Positions 42,292-52,191 are shown, counted from the stretch's first letter. The stretch: DNA of 64,000 nucleotides from Sphingobium estronivorans (GCF_008692605.1 NZ_LFCT01000004.1:160834-224833); one strand, 5' to 3'. Translations and numbers: made by a program. The notes: generated by a model from the letters alone, not told the origin.

Positions 42292-42351
42292 GGCCCAAGC
42301 GCTTAGCCGCTGGGGCTGGCGCTTGGCAAGCGCTTGTATGCGTCGGGCGGT

Positions 42352-42891
42352 CTAATCGGGGCAGAAATCGAGGGGGTCGCCAGGGGCTTTCGCTGTTTCG
42401 CCGGCAGTGCATTTGCCCCAGGCGACGCGATCCCCCTCCCTGATGCCGAGTTGGGCGGCACGACCCCCCGCCAGTTCGAGGACGGCGGCGACGGGCACGC
42501 CCGCCGAAACGGGCTCGCGGGAATAGGGGACGGCGTTCGCCTTCAGGAAGGCGATGCTGCCGTCGGTATGGATGAACAGCATGTCGAGCGGGATCAGCGT
42601 GTTCTTCATCCAGAAACTGGCCGTGCGCGGCGGGTCCATCGGGAACAGCATGCCGGAATCGGGGGCGAGCGACTTGCGGAACATGAGGCCCTGTTCCTGC
42701 TCTTGCTCGGTGCGGGCAACCTCGACGGAGAAGCGGTGGGTGGCAGCCCGGGTGCGGATGGTGAGGGGGAGGAGAAGAGGGCGTTGCGCGGCCGTCGGGG
42801 AGGCGCTGTTTTCGGCGCCGGGCGCGTGCTGGAAGCAGCCGGTCAGGATGGCGGTCAGGGCCAGGAGCGGGAGGAGGGAGAGGCGCTGCAT
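42352..42891 (-). CDS. DUF192 domain-containing lipoprotein
   Basis: A 179-residue lipoprotein (signal ending LTGC, cysteine 19). The DUF192 domain from about residue 45 shows FSVEVARTEQEQEQGLMFRKSLAPDSGMLFPMDPPRTASFWMKNTLIPLDMLFIHTDGSIAFLKANAVPYS and VLELAGGRAAQLGIREGDRV. The family is small, periplasmic or extracytoplasmic in bacteria, and of unknown function. It lies 60 bases upstream of the NDUFA12 gene on the same strand and may share its transcript. Confidence 0.88.
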   Translation of the reverse strand: MQRLSLLPLLALTAILTGCFQHAPGAENSASPTAAQRPLLLPLTIRTRAATHRFSVEVARTEQEQEQGLMFRKSLAPDSGMLFPMDPPRTASFWMKNTLIPLDMLFIHTDGSIAFLKANAVPYSREPVSAGVPVAAVLELAGGRAAQLGIREGDRVAWGKCTAGETAKAPGDPLDFCPD

Positions 42892-42948
42892 GGGAAAGGG
42901 TTAGCCTATTGGAAGGGGGTGGCGCCATACCACTTGCGATGCGGGGAA

Positions 42949-43485
42949 TCAGTCCTGGGGTTCGGGCATTTCGCCCGGCGCGGCGTCGATCCAGCGGCGG
43001 GCGGTGGCATAGCTGTGCCCCGCGCGCAGGAAGGCGGCGATGGCTTTTTCACGCTGCTTGGGATCGGGCGGCGTCTGCGCATAGGGGCCAAGGCGTTTGC
43101 GGCGGGCGAAGCGTTCGGCCGCCTGCCAGCTTTCGGATGCGGTGTGGGCATCGGCTTCCTCACGATCCGTTTCGGTGATGCCGTCGGCGCGCAGGCTCTC
43201 CGCGACGCGGCGCGCGCCATAGCCGCGGCGGGCGAGCGAGGCGCTTTTCATCGTCGCATAGCCCGCATCGTCGACATAACGCAGTTCGCTCAGGCGATCG
43301 ACCAGCGCTTGCGGATCGGCGGGAGCCTCGCCGCCCCAGCCGCGTTCCTTGATCTTGCGATTGAGATAAGCGAGCAGCTTTGCCCGGCTGGTCGCGAAAC
43401 GGCCGACATAGCGCAGCGCCAGCTCGCGCAGAGCCTCTTCATCCAGCGGAGGGGGGATGCGTTTGCCGGTCATGTCCTGCTTCAT
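42949..43485 (-). CDS. Regulatory protein RecX
   Basis: Binds RecA filaments and limits recombinase activity. The 178-residue form from ATG 43485 shows three RecX-type helical repeats: EALRELALRYVGRFATSRAKLLAYLNRKIKERGW, LVDRLSELRYVDDAGYATMKSASLARRGYGARRVAESLRADGI and a C-terminal repeat with AIAAFLRAGHSYATARRWID. recA is not adjacent. The alternative ATG 43473 would shorten it by four residues. It is divergent from the fatty acyl-AMP ligase gene. Confidence 0.85.
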   Translation of the reverse strand: MKQDMTGKRIPPPLDEEALRELALRYVGRFATSRAKLLAYLNRKIKERGWGGEAPADPQALVDRLSELRYVDDAGYATMKSASLARRGYGARRVAESLRADGITETDREEADAHTASESWQAAERFARRKRLGPYAQTPPDPKQREKAIAAFLRAGHSYATARRWIDAAPGEMPEPQD

Positions 43486-43613
43486 GCCTGCTGCGCCTTG
43501 ATTATGCCACAGTCGAGCCGGAATTTTACCGCCCCTTGTGGAGTAAAAGCCCAAGCTGGAATGCAACTATCCGGTGCAAAGTCGCGTGAAAGCTGTTAGC
43601 GGCGCGCCCGGAT

Positions 43614-45395
43614 ATGACGATGATGATGACAATTAAGACATTGGGTGACACCAATATGACGGGTTCGCAAAGCATGATGGCACCGACGCCGACTACCGAC
43701 GATCTTCCCCGCCGCTTCTCGGATTTCGAGACGCTGGGCGAAGCGCTGGACTATGCTGCGACCGGGCGGCGTGGCCTGAATTTCCACGATGCGCGCGGGA
43801 ATCTCGCGCGGCCCTATCCGTTCAGCGAACTGCGCGCCGACGCCCTGGCCTGCGCTCACCGGCTGATCGCCCACGGGGTGAAGCCGAAGGACCGCGTAGC
43901 GCTGGTGGCGGAGACGGGCGCGGATTTCGCGATGCTCTTCTTCGGCATCGTCTATGCCGGCGCCTGGCCGGTGCCGCTGCCGCTGCCGACCAGCTTCGGC
44001 GGCAAGGAAAGCTATATCGATCAGTTGAACGTCCAGCTGGATAGCTGCGACCCGATGCTGTTCCTCTTCCCCAAGGAACTGGAAGAGATGGCGGGCGAAT
44101 CCGGCCGTCAAAAGGCTGTCGAGAGCATCGCGTTCGAGGATTTCATCGCCCGCGAGGCAATTTCCTGCGATCTGCCGCAGGCCAGGGGCGAGGAAATCGC
44201 CTATCTGCAATATTCGAGCGGTTCGACCCGCTTCCCCCATGGCGTCGCGGTGACGCATCATGCGCTGCTGAGCAATCTCGCCGCGCACAGCCATGGCATG
44301 GAATTGCGGGACAGTGACCGCTGCATCAGCTGGCTGCCCTGGTATCATGACATGGGACTGGTCGGCTGCTTCCTGTCGGTCGTCGCCAATCAGGTGTCGA
44401 CCGATTATATGAAGACCGAGGATTTCGCCCGCCGCCCGCTGGCATGGCTGGACCTGATCAGCCGCAATGAGGGCACGTCGATCAGCTATTCGCCGACCTT
44501 CGGCTATGACATTTGCGCCCGCCGCATGTCGAGCCAGACGAAGGCGCAGGACCGGTTCGATCTTTCCCGTTGGCGGCTCGCGGGCAATGGCGCGGACATG
44601 ATCCGCCCCGACGTGATGCAGAGCTTCGTCGATGCCTTTGGCGATGCGGGGTTCAGCCCCAGGGCCTTCCTGCCGAGCTATGGCCTGGCCGAGGCGACGC
44701 TGGCCGTCACCATCATGCCGCCGGGCGAGGGCATCATCGTCGAACTGGTCGAGGAAACCGACCTGTCGGGCGGCGACGCGACCGAGGGCCGTCCGCAGCG
44801 TTTCCGCTCCATCGTCAATTGCGGCAAGCCCGCGCGCGACATGGTCGTGGAAATCCGCGACGAGGATGGCGGCGTGCTGAACGAGCGCCAGATCGGCAAG
44901 GTGTGGACCACCGGGCCGAGCCTGATGGTCGGCTATTTCCGCGATCAGGAGGCGACCGACGCCTGCATGGTCGATGGCTGGCTGGACACCGGCGACATGG
45001 GGTATCTGAGCGACGGCTATCTCTACATTGTCGGCCGCGCCAAGGACATGATCATCATCAACGGCAAGAACCACTGGCCGCAGGACATCGAATGGGCGGT
45101 GGAACAGCTGCCCGGTTTCAAGCAGGGCGACATCGCCGCCTTCGCCATCACCACGCCGGGCGGGGAGGAAGCGCCCGCCGTGCTGGTGCATTGCCGGACC
45201 TCCGACAATGATGAGCGCACGCGCCTGCGCGACCAGATTCGCGAGCGGGTGCGGGCCATCACCGGCATGAACTGCGTCGTGGAACTGGTGCCGCCGCGCA
45301 CCCTGCCGCGCACCAGTTCGGGCAAGCTCAGCCGGTCGAAGGCGCGCAACCTCTATCTGACGGGAGAAATCCGGCCCTATGACATCGCGGCCTGA
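43614..45395 (+). CDS. Fatty acyl-AMP ligase (FadD32/AasR-like)
   Basis: Activates fatty acids as acyl-AMP for transfer to an acyl carrier protein. The 593-residue adenylate-forming enzyme has IAYLQYSSGSTRFPHGVAVTH (P-loop), CISWLPWYHDMGL and FLPSYGLAEATLAV, and GWLDTGDMGYLSDGYLYIVGRAKDMIIINGKNHWPQDIE, which match the FAAL group, including its insertion-bearing C-terminal part. The start is uncertain: several ATGs occur in the first 60 bases, and the body begins near residue 29. No polyketide, sphingolipid or ACP gene is adjacent, so the product is unknown. Confidence 0.88.
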   Translation: MTMMMTIKTLGDTNMTGSQSMMAPTPTTDDLPRRFSDFETLGEALDYAATGRRGLNFHDARGNLARPYPFSELRADALACAHRLIAHGVKPKDRVALVAETGADFAMLFFGIVYAGAWPVPLPLPTSFGGKESYIDQLNVQLDSCDPMLFLFPKELEEMAGESGRQKAVESIAFEDFIAREAISCDLPQARGEEIAYLQYSSGSTRFPHGVAVTHHALLSNLAAHSHGMELRDSDRCISWLPWYHDMGLVGCFLSVVANQVSTDYMKTEDFARRPLAWLDLISRNEGTSISYSPTFGYDICARRMSSQTKAQDRFDLSRWRLAGNGADMIRPDVMQSFVDAFGDAGFSPRAFLPSYGLAEATLAVTIMPPGEGIIVELVEETDLSGGDATEGRPQRFRSIVNCGKPARDMVVEIRDEDGGVLNERQIGKVWTTGPSLMVGYFRDQEATDACMVDGWLDTGDMGYLSDGYLYIVGRAKDMIIINGKNHWPQDIEWAVEQLPGFKQGDIAAFAITTPGGEEAPAVLVHCRTSDNDERTRLRDQIRERVRAITGMNCVVELVPPRTLPRTSSGKLSRSKARNLYLTGEIRPYDIAA

Positions 45396-45450
45396 AATAG
45401 GTCGCGCCAGGGTTACGGATTGATAACCGCTTGCTGTTAAGCCCGGACGG

Positions 45451-47805
45451 GTGAGACGCGGGCAAAGTCCATCCTCTGATCAAATATCCCAGGAACGCCT
45501 GCCGCTGCGGGCGATGATGGGGTTTGCCGCCCTGTCCGGCGATGCGGCGGAGCGTGTCCTGGCCGCGCAATTGCGGTCGGCCGATGAGGTCGCGCTGTTG
45601 CGGCAGGCGATGAACGTCTTCGGCCTCATCTTCCTGTGGCAGGTTTTCGGCCCGCACGGCGACGCGGTCCGGCTGGCGCTGTGGAGCGTCGGGCTGGTGG
45701 CAGCGATGCTGGCCGGTGTCTTGCTGGATCGCCGCCGCCGCGCCGCGGCGGCCGTGACGGTGGCGGACCTGCGTATCCATGGCTTTGCCGGGCTGCTGCA
45801 TGGACTGGTCTGGGCGTGCTGCATGATGCTGCTGTCCCTGGATCATGGGGCCGCACAACTGGTGGCCTATTGGACGCTGATCAGCTGCATCATGGTGTGC
45901 GGGGCGATCAGCTATGCGGCGACGCCGCTGGCGGCGGCGGGGTTCCTGGCGCCGTGCATCGCCGGGCTGACCTTCATGTTCGACGAGCCTGACGAACTGC
46001 CGCTGCTGGCGCTTGCCACCAGCTATGCGCTGTCCTTGCTGGTTGGCTGCTTCATCTATGCGCGGACCTTTGCCCGCCAGCATAGCGCCAGCGTGCAACT
46101 GGAGGAAAAGAGCGAGGTCGTGAGCCTGCTGCTGCGTGAATATGAGCATGGCGCATCGGACTGGCTGTGGCAGACCGATCCCGCGCGGCGGCTGAACGGC
46201 GTGTCGCCGCGCATGGCGGAGATGCTGGGGCGAAGCCCCGCCGCAGTCGAGGGCGTGCCGCTGGTGCAGCTGTTGGCTGGCAGCGCCTGGGACAGCGGGC
46301 TGTTCCCGGCCGAATTGCATGCGCTGGCCGGTCATCTGAAGCAGCGGGAGAGTTTCAGCGCCATCGTCCTGCCGGTCGAGGTGCCGGATGGGGTGCGGTG
46401 GTGGGAATTGTCGGCGTCGCCCCGTTATGACGAGGCCGGCGCCTTTCTGGGTTTTCGCGGCGTGGGGTCGGACATTACCCAACAACGCGAATCGGCCGAC
46501 CGCATCGCGCAACTGGCGCGGTTCGATCCGCTGACGGGCCTGCCCAACCGGGCGCATCTCCATGAGGTGCTGGACCAATCCATGGCGATGGCGCGCGGCG
46601 GGGCGGCGGGCTGTGCTTTCCTGATGATCGACCTGGATCGGTTCAAGGGGATCAATGACACGCTGGGCCATCAGGTCGGCGACATGCTGTTGACGCAGGT
46701 GGCGCGGCGGCTGCGGCATATATTTTCGGATAGCGAATTTTGCGGGCGTATCGGCGGCGACGAATTCGCCGTGGTGATCCCGCAAGTCGCGGCCAATCGC
46801 GGCATCGACACGCTGGCCGCGGCGATCATCAGCGGCCTTTCCGCGCCTTATCAGGTGGATGAGCATCTGCTCTATGTCGGGGCGTCGGTCGGATCGGCGC
46901 TGTCGCCGCAGGATGGCAAGGAAGCCGAGGCGCTGATCCGCAGTGCCGACCTCGCGCTCTATCGCGCGAAGAGCGAAGGGGGCGGGCTGCATTGCGCCTA
47001 TGAACCGCAGCTTCACGCCCGGGCGGAGGAGCGGCGGCAATTGGAGCTGGCGCTGCGCGATGCGCTGGAGAAGGACCAGCTTCATGTGCTGTTCCAGCCG
47101 GTGGTCGAGGCTGAGGAAGGTCGTGTCGTCGGGTTCGAGGCACTGGCGCGCTGGACGCATCCGGACATGGGGCCGATCCCGCCCGCCAAATTCGTGCCCG
47201 TGGCCGAAGAGGCGCGGTTGATCGGGCCGATCGGGGAATGGGTGTTGCGCACCGCCTGCATGGAGGCGGTGCGCTGGCCCGCGCCGGTGCGGATCGCGGT
47301 CAATGTGTCGGCGGAGCAGCTGACGCATCCAAGCTTCGTCAGCGCCGTGGTGTCCGCGCTGGCGCAAAGTGGGCTGGAAGCCGGACGGCTGGAACTGGAA
47401 GTCACCGAAAGCGCGTTCATCAACGCCGATACCGGGGCGCTGAAGGTCCTCGACCAGTTGCGCGCGCTGGGCATTCAATTGTCGCTCGACGATTTCGGGA
47501 CGGGCTATTCCTCGCTCGGCTATCTCAGTCGCACGCGGTTCGACACGATCAAGATCGACCGCAGTTTCGTGGTCGGCGCCGCGAACCGGAAGCCGGAGAG
47601 CCTGGCGATCATCCGCGCCGTGGTGACGCTGGCGGAGAGCCTGGGCATGGCGACCACCGCCGAAGGAGTGGAAACCGAGGTGGAACTGGCGATGGTGCGC
47701 GAGCTTGGGTGCCGCAAGGTGCAGGGCTATTATTTCGGGCGGCCCATGCCCGCGGCGGAGGCGGCGGCGTTGTTTCCGGCGGATCAGGTGCGCGCGCGGG
47801 CCTAA
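45451..47805 (+). CDS. Membrane GGDEF-EAL protein with PAS domain
   Basis: A 784-residue cyclic di-GMP enzyme. N-terminal hydrophobic segments (about 48-205) form a multi-pass membrane module, a PAS domain follows (about 225-345: ASDWLWQTDPARRLNGVSPRMAEMLGRS), then GGDEF at 435-439 (GRIGGDEFAVVI) and EAL at 563-565 (VGFEALARW) with DDFGTGYSSL. Both active sites look intact, so it could be synthase, phosphodiesterase or both. The start is GTG 45451; ATG 45511 is possible. It overlaps the convergent parA stop by four bases. Confidence 0.9.
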   Translation: MRRGQSPSSDQISQERLPLRAMMGFAALSGDAAERVLAAQLRSADEVALLRQAMNVFGLIFLWQVFGPHGDAVRLALWSVGLVAAMLAGVLLDRRRRAAAAVTVADLRIHGFAGLLHGLVWACCMMLLSLDHGAAQLVAYWTLISCIMVCGAISYAATPLAAAGFLAPCIAGLTFMFDEPDELPLLALATSYALSLLVGCFIYARTFARQHSASVQLEEKSEVVSLLLREYEHGASDWLWQTDPARRLNGVSPRMAEMLGRSPAAVEGVPLVQLLAGSAWDSGLFPAELHALAGHLKQRESFSAIVLPVEVPDGVRWWELSASPRYDEAGAFLGFRGVGSDITQQRESADRIAQLARFDPLTGLPNRAHLHEVLDQSMAMARGGAAGCAFLMIDLDRFKGINDTLGHQVGDMLLTQVARRLRHIFSDSEFCGRIGGDEFAVVIPQVAANRGIDTLAAAIISGLSAPYQVDEHLLYVGASVGSALSPQDGKEAEALIRSADLALYRAKSEGGGLHCAYEPQLHARAEERRQLELALRDALEKDQLHVLFQPVVEAEEGRVVGFEALARWTHPDMGPIPPAKFVPVAEEARLIGPIGEWVLRTACMEAVRWPAPVRIAVNVSAEQLTHPSFVSAVVSALAQSGLEAGRLELEVTESAFINADTGALKVLDQLRALGIQLSLDDFGTGYSSLGYLSRTRFDTIKIDRSFVVGAANRKPESLAIIRAVVTLAESLGMATTAEGVETEVELAMVRELGCRKVQGYYFGRPMPAAEAAALFPADQVRARA

Positions 47806-48554
47806 GCTCGCGCCTGTACCTGCCGCTCGATGGAGGTCCAGAGGCCGGAAAAGGCCTGCGCCGGGGGCGAAGTCGCCGCGAAGCTGCCCAGCGGCTTGCG
47901 ACGGACGGCCATTTGCTCGACGGCGCTGGCCATGGGAATGGCGGGCCAGTCGGGCTGGCCCTCCAGCGCGGCGCGGTGCAGGGCGCGGCGGCGGTCGACC
48001 ATGGAATAGACCGGCATGATCGGCGGGTGGCTGCCGCCGCGCTGCACCAGATAGCGGGCCACCTCGCCCATGGCGCGCTGGGCGAGAGGGGAGGGGATGA
48101 CCGGGATGACGATCATGTCCGCCGCGCGCAGCACCTGTTCGCTGGTTTCGGTGAGCCCGGGCGGGCAGTCGAGGATGATGCGATCATAATCCTTCCCCAG
48201 ACTTTCGATCAGCTTGGCGAGGCGTTTTTTCTTGTCCATCTCGCGGAACAGATGGTCGAGGCTGCGCAGCGATGTGTCGGCGGCGATCAGGTCCAGCCCC
48301 GCCACCGTCGAAGGCTGGATCAGCTTGCGGACCTCGACATCCTTGCTGAAGATCGCCTGCGCGGCATCGCGGCTTTCCGTGTCGGTGGAGATCAGCCAAC
48401 TTGCCGCCGCCTGCGGATCGAGATCCCAGAGCAGGGTGCGGCGCTTCGAAATGCTGGCGGACGCCCAGGCGAGGTTGATCGCGAAGGTGGTTTTGCCCAC
48501 GCCCCCCTTGAGGCTGTAAACGGCGATGCTCGCCAATGCCGGTTCCTTTGCCAT
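47802..48554 (-). CDS. ParA-family ATPase
   Basis: A 250-residue P-loop ATPase of the ParA/MinD group. The deviant Walker A motif lies in VYSLKGGVGKTTFAINLAWA (two lysines), with the Walker A' LLWDLDPQAAASW and IILDCPPGLTE (Walker B). It is orphan: no parB or parS is seen, so it is unlikely to be the chromosome partition protein and may position another cell component. The end overlaps the GGDEF-EAL gene by four bases in convergent orientation. A membrane or cargo partner is not visible. Confidence 0.87.
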   Translation of the reverse strand: MAKEPALASIAVYSLKGGVGKTTFAINLAWASASISKRRTLLWDLDPQAAASWLISTDTESRDAAQAIFSKDVEVRKLIQPSTVAGLDLIAADTSLRSLDHLFREMDKKKRLAKLIESLGKDYDRIILDCPPGLTETSEQVLRAADMIVIPVIPSPLAQRAMGEVARYLVQRGGSHPPIMPVYSMVDRRRALHRAALEGQPDWPAIPMASAVEQMAVRRKPLGSFAATSPPAQAFSGLWTSIERQVQARA

Positions 48555-48641
48555 GAACGGAGGCTATCTTGTGCGCCTGCGAAAGCAAGCGCCCAATCAC
48601 GGCACTGTTACATCGGTGTGACGATGGTCGCGGGGTGCCCA

Positions 48642-48678
48642 TAAAAAATCCCGCCACGAGCCGGTCGTGGCGGGATTT
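48642..48678 (-). terminator. Terminator after the DAHP synthase gene
   Basis: On the minus strand AAATCCCGCCACGA (14 bases, 48678 to 48665) pairs with TCGTGGCGGGATTT around five bases and is followed by a T-run (48648-48643). It is a strong intrinsic terminator downstream of the DAHP synthase stop at 48702. Confidence 0.92.
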
Positions 48679-48701
48679 CTGCTAGGCTTCGCGTCGAAGG
48701 A

Positions 48702-50072
48702 TCAGGCCGCGGCGCGGCGTTCCTTCAGTTCCTCGTTCAGCATTTCCGCGAGCAGGAAGGCCAGTTCGAGGCTCTGCGCCGCATTGAGGCGCGGGTCGCA
48801 ATGGGTGTGGTAGCGATCCGCCAGACCTTCATCGGTGATGGCGATGGCGCCGCCAGTGCACTCCGTCACATTCTGGCCGGTCATTTCGGCATGGATGCCG
48901 CCGCCGAAACTGCCTTCGGCGCGGTGGACCGCGAAGAAGCCACGCACTTCGGCCAGAATGCGGTCGAAGGGACGGGTCTTGTAGCCATTGGCCGCCTTGA
49001 TGACATTGCCGTGCATCGGGTCGCAGGACCAGACCACCGGATGGCCTTCGCGCATCACGGCGCGGACCAGCTTGGGCAGGCCCGCCTCGATCTTGTCATG
49101 GCCGTAGCGGGTGATGAGCGTGATGCGCCCGGCTTCCCGCGACGGGTTCAGGATGTCCAGCAGGCGGATGAGGGCGTCCGGCTCCAGGCTGGGGCCGCAC
49201 TTCATGCCGATCGGATTGCCGATGCCGCGCAGATATTCGACATGCGCAGACCCTTCGAACCGCGTGCGGTCGCCGATCCAGAGCATGTGCGCGGAGGTGT
49301 CGTACCAGTCGCCGGTCAGCGAATCCTGCCGGGTCAGCGCCTGCTCATAGGGGAGCAGCAGCGCCTCATGGCTGGTGTAGAAGCTGGTTCCGCCCAGCTG
49401 TGGCACGGTGTCCGGCGACAGGCCGCAGGCGCGCATGAAGTCCAGCGCCTGGCCGATCTGGTCCGCCATCGCCTCGAACTTCGCGGCCCAGGGCGAGCGG
49501 CCCATGAAATCCAGCATCCAGCCATGGACGCGATCCAGGCTGGCATAGCCGCCGGTCGAGAAGGCGCGCACCAGATTGAGCGTCGCCGCCGACTGGTTGT
49601 AGGCGCGGACCATGCGCTGGGCGTCGGGTTCGCGGGCTTCGGGCGTGAAGGCGATGTCGTTGACATTGTCGCCGCGATAGCTGGGCAATTCCACGCCGCC
49701 GATCGTCTCGGTATCGGCCGAACGCGGCTTGGCGAACTGACCCGCCATGCGGCCGACCTTCACCACCGGCAGCTTCGACGCGAAGGTCAGCACCACCGCC
49801 ATCTGGAGCAGCACGCGGAAGGTGTCGCGGATATTGTTCGGATGGAACTCCGCGAAGCTTTCGGCGCAATCGCCGCCTTGCAGCAGGAAAGCCTCCCCGG
49901 CGGTGACCTTGGCAAGATCGTGCTTCAGATTGCGCGCTTCGCCGGCAAAGACGAGCGGGGGAAACTGGCTGAGCTGTGCCTCCACCGCGCCAAGCGCCTG
50001 GGCATCCCGATAGACGGGCATCTGAATGCCCTTATGCTCCCGCCAGCTTTCCGGCGTCCACTTCGCCGCCAC
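48702..50072 (-). CDS. Class II 3-deoxy-7-phosphoheptulonate synthase
   Basis: First step of the shikimate pathway, joining phosphoenolpyruvate and erythrose 4-phosphate. The 456-residue plant-type (class II) enzyme has [103 protein letters not shown] and [12 protein letters not shown], the metal and substrate residues. The start is GTG 50072 with AGGAG seven bases before it; longer frame upstream is non-conserved. Feedback regulation cannot be read from sequence. Confidence 0.95.
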   Translation of the reverse strand: MAAKWTPESWREHKGIQMPVYRDAQALGAVEAQLSQFPPLVFAGEARNLKHDLAKVTAGEAFLLQGGDCAESFAEFHPNNIRDTFRVLLQMAVVLTFASKLPVVKVGRMAGQFAKPRSADTETIGGVELPSYRGDNVNDIAFTPEAREPDAQRMVRAYNQSAATLNLVRAFSTGGYASLDRVHGWMLDFMGRSPWAAKFEAMADQIGQALDFMRACGLSPDTVPQLGGTSFYTSHEALLLPYEQALTRQDSLTGDWYDTSAHMLWIGDRTRFEGSAHVEYLRGIGNPIGMKCGPSLEPDALIRLLDILNPSREAGRITLITRYGHDKIEAGLPKLVRAVMREGHPVVWSCDPMHGNVIKAANGYKTRPFDRILAEVRGFFAVHRAEGSFGGGIHAEMTGQNVTECTGGAIAITDEGLADRYHTHCDPRLNAAQSLELAFLLAEMLNEELKERRAAA

Positions 50073-50195
50073 TTTGAATCTCCTAAAAAGTCTAAAATAG
50101 GGGCCGCACCTACGCTGTTGCAGGGGGCGGCGCAAGTTTATAGCGGTCGGGGGCGGGATTTGCCTAATGCACGGTTTCGATCGGCCCGATCGGCG

Positions 50196-50555
50196 TTATT
50201 TTTCGCAAGGATATTGTTCGTTCAGCGCGACGCTGACCAGGACGGAGGCGGGCGCCTTGCGCTGGTCGGGGTAGCGGACCAGATAGGCGACGACGACGTC
50301 GCGGACCTTGTCGGCGTCGAGTTGCGCGGGCCAGCAATTGGGCTTGGCGCGGCCGATGAAGACGTCCTTCTTGATGCCGTCCACCGCGCCGACGATATAG
50401 GCGGTGCAGGCCAGCGCATATTCGGGCGCCTTGTTCCGGCATTTTGCCAGCAGAGTCGTGCCGGTTTCAAACATATAGGTCTGAGCAGGCGCGGCAACGG
50501 GAAAGGCCGTCAGGCCGCCGAGCGCGAATATCGCCGCGATTGCATATTTGAGCAT
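50196..50555 (-). CDS. Rap1a/Tai-like secreted protein
   Basis: A 119-residue exported protein with a signal peptide (cleavage near APA-QTYMF). The mature part matches the Rap1a/Tai immunity fold pattern: TTLLAKCRNKAPEYALACTAYIVGAVDGI, then NCWPAQLDADKVRDVVVAYLVRYPDQRKAPASVLVSVALNEQYPC, with the conserved cysteines. Named members protect against type VI amidase toxins, but no toxin or secretion gene is nearby, so a general envelope role or orphan immunity are both possible. It precedes the DAHP synthase gene on the same strand. Confidence 0.8.
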   Translation of the reverse strand: MLKYAIAAIFALGGLTAFPVAAPAQTYMFETGTTLLAKCRNKAPEYALACTAYIVGAVDGIKKDVFIGRAKPNCWPAQLDADKVRDVVVAYLVRYPDQRKAPASVLVSVALNEQYPCEK

Positions 50556-50673
50556 GTGCGGAATCTGCCCGTTTCAGGACGGTCTGTCCAAACGGGCGGA
50601 CCTGTCCCGCGCACACTTTGCCTTAGTTCGCGGAATTTTTCCAGCGTAGCGAAAAGCTGCCCCCGCGGCGGAT

Positions 50674-52191
50674 TCAGCTCAGGTTCAAACGCCAGTCCCA
50701 GCGGAGCGGATCGCCGTCCATCACCTCCACGCCACGAGCGATCAGGGCGTCCCGAATGTCGTCGGACAGCGCGAAGTCCTTTTCGGCGCGGGCGGTCTGG
50801 CGGCGGTCGAGTTCGGCTTCGATTTCGTCCGGCGTGATTGCCGCCTCTTTGGGCTGAACGCGCAGGTCGGCGCGGCTGATCGTCAGCAGGTTGAGGCCCA
50901 GCGCTTGATCGAACGCGGCGAGCAGGCAGAGCTTTTCGTCCACCGGCACCTTCTTCATCGCAATCGTCTCTTCCAGCAGCGGAAGGGCGCGTGGGGTCAT
51001 CAGGTCGTCGCTGATCGCGGCATCGAACTGTTCGAGCAGGGGCGCAAGCCTGGGGTGCAGATTGGCGCGGAGATACTCCAGGCGCGGCGATTGCCAGGTG
51101 ACGCCTTCCGCACGGGACTTGAGATTTTCCACGCCCATGACGAGGCGCTTCAAACGGGTGAGGGCGGCGGCGACGCTGTCCGCGCTGAACTCCAGTTCGC
51201 TGCGATAATGGGCGCCCAGGCACAGCAGCCGATAGGCCAGCGGATGCACGCCCGCGTCGATCAGCGAGAACAGGGTGGTGAAGCCGCCCTTCGATTTGCT
51301 CATCTTGCCCTGCCGGTCGACCAGGAAATTGTTGTGCATCCACCATTGCGCGCCAGTGAAGCCAGGCTGCGCGTCATGGCAGCCGCAATAGGCCTGATTC
51401 TGCGCGATCTCGTTCGGGTGGTGGATTTCGCGATGGTCGATGCCGCCGGTGTGGATGTCGAAGGGGTGGCCGAGGCGCGCCTCGCTCATCACCGAGCATT
51501 CCAGGTGCCAGCCCGGCGCGCCCTTGCCCCAGGGCGAATCCCATTCCATCTGGCGTTGCTCGCCGGGAGGGGACTTGCGCCAGATGGCGAAGTCGGACGG
51601 GTTGCGCTTGCCCGCGACCGGATCGATGCGCGCATGAGCGGCGTCATCGTGGCCGCCCGCCAGCGCGCCATAGTCCGGCACGCTGCTGCTGTCGAAATAG
51701 AGACCGGTTTCCAGTTCGTAGCAATGAGCGGGCGCGATCTTCTCGGCAAAGGCGATCATCTGCGGCACATAGTCGGTGGCGACCGTCCATTCGCTCGGCG
51801 CGAGGATGTTGAGGTCCGCGATATTCTGCTTGAACGCCTGGGTATAATGGGCCGCGATGTCCCAGATGCTTTTCGCCTGGGCGCGGGCGGCGGCCTCCAT
51901 CTTGTCGTCGCCGGCGTCGGCGTCGCTGGTCAGATGGCCGACATCGGTGATGTTGATGATGTGGGTGACGGCAAGGCCCTTCCACAGCAGCGTGCGGCGC
52001 AGAGTGTCGGTGAAGACATAGGCGCGCAGATTGCCGAGATGGGCGTAGTTATAGACCGTCGGGCCGCAGCTGTAGACGCGCGCATGATCGGGTTCGATGG
52101 CCGTGAACGGCTCGACCGTGCGGGTGAGGCTGTTGAACAGGCGCAAGGGCGCATCGGCATGCTGCTGGGCGGGGGTGAACTGGTCGCTCAT
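50674..52191 (-). CDS. cysS: Cysteine-tRNA ligase
   Basis: Charges tRNA-Cys. The 505-residue class I synthetase has CGPTVYNYAHLGNLRAYVFTDTLRRTLLWKG (HIGH-type motif with a zinc cysteine), GAPGWHLECSVMSEARLGHPFDIHTGGIDHREIHHPNEIAQNQAYCGCH (further zinc ligands) and the KMSKSKGGFTT signature. ATG 52191 is chosen as the start of the conserved protein; the frame is open further upstream but without homology. The C-terminal anticodon-binding domain ends in a short tail. About 290 bases separate it from the divergent BI-1 gene. Confidence 0.96.
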   Translation of the reverse strand: MSDQFTPAQQHADAPLRLFNSLTRTVEPFTAIEPDHARVYSCGPTVYNYAHLGNLRAYVFTDTLRRTLLWKGLAVTHIINITDVGHLTSDADAGDDKMEAAARAQAKSIWDIAAHYTQAFKQNIADLNILAPSEWTVATDYVPQMIAFAEKIAPAHCYELETGLYFDSSSVPDYGALAGGHDDAAHARIDPVAGKRNPSDFAIWRKSPPGEQRQMEWDSPWGKGAPGWHLECSVMSEARLGHPFDIHTGGIDHREIHHPNEIAQNQAYCGCHDAQPGFTGAQWWMHNNFLVDRQGKMSKSKGGFTTLFSLIDAGVHPLAYRLLCLGAHYRSELEFSADSVAAALTRLKRLVMGVENLKSRAEGVTWQSPRLEYLRANLHPRLAPLLEQFDAAISDDLMTPRALPLLEETIAMKKVPVDEKLCLLAAFDQALGLNLLTISRADLRVQPKEAAITPDEIEAELDRRQTARAEKDFALSDDIRDALIARGVEVMDGDPLRWDWRLNLS

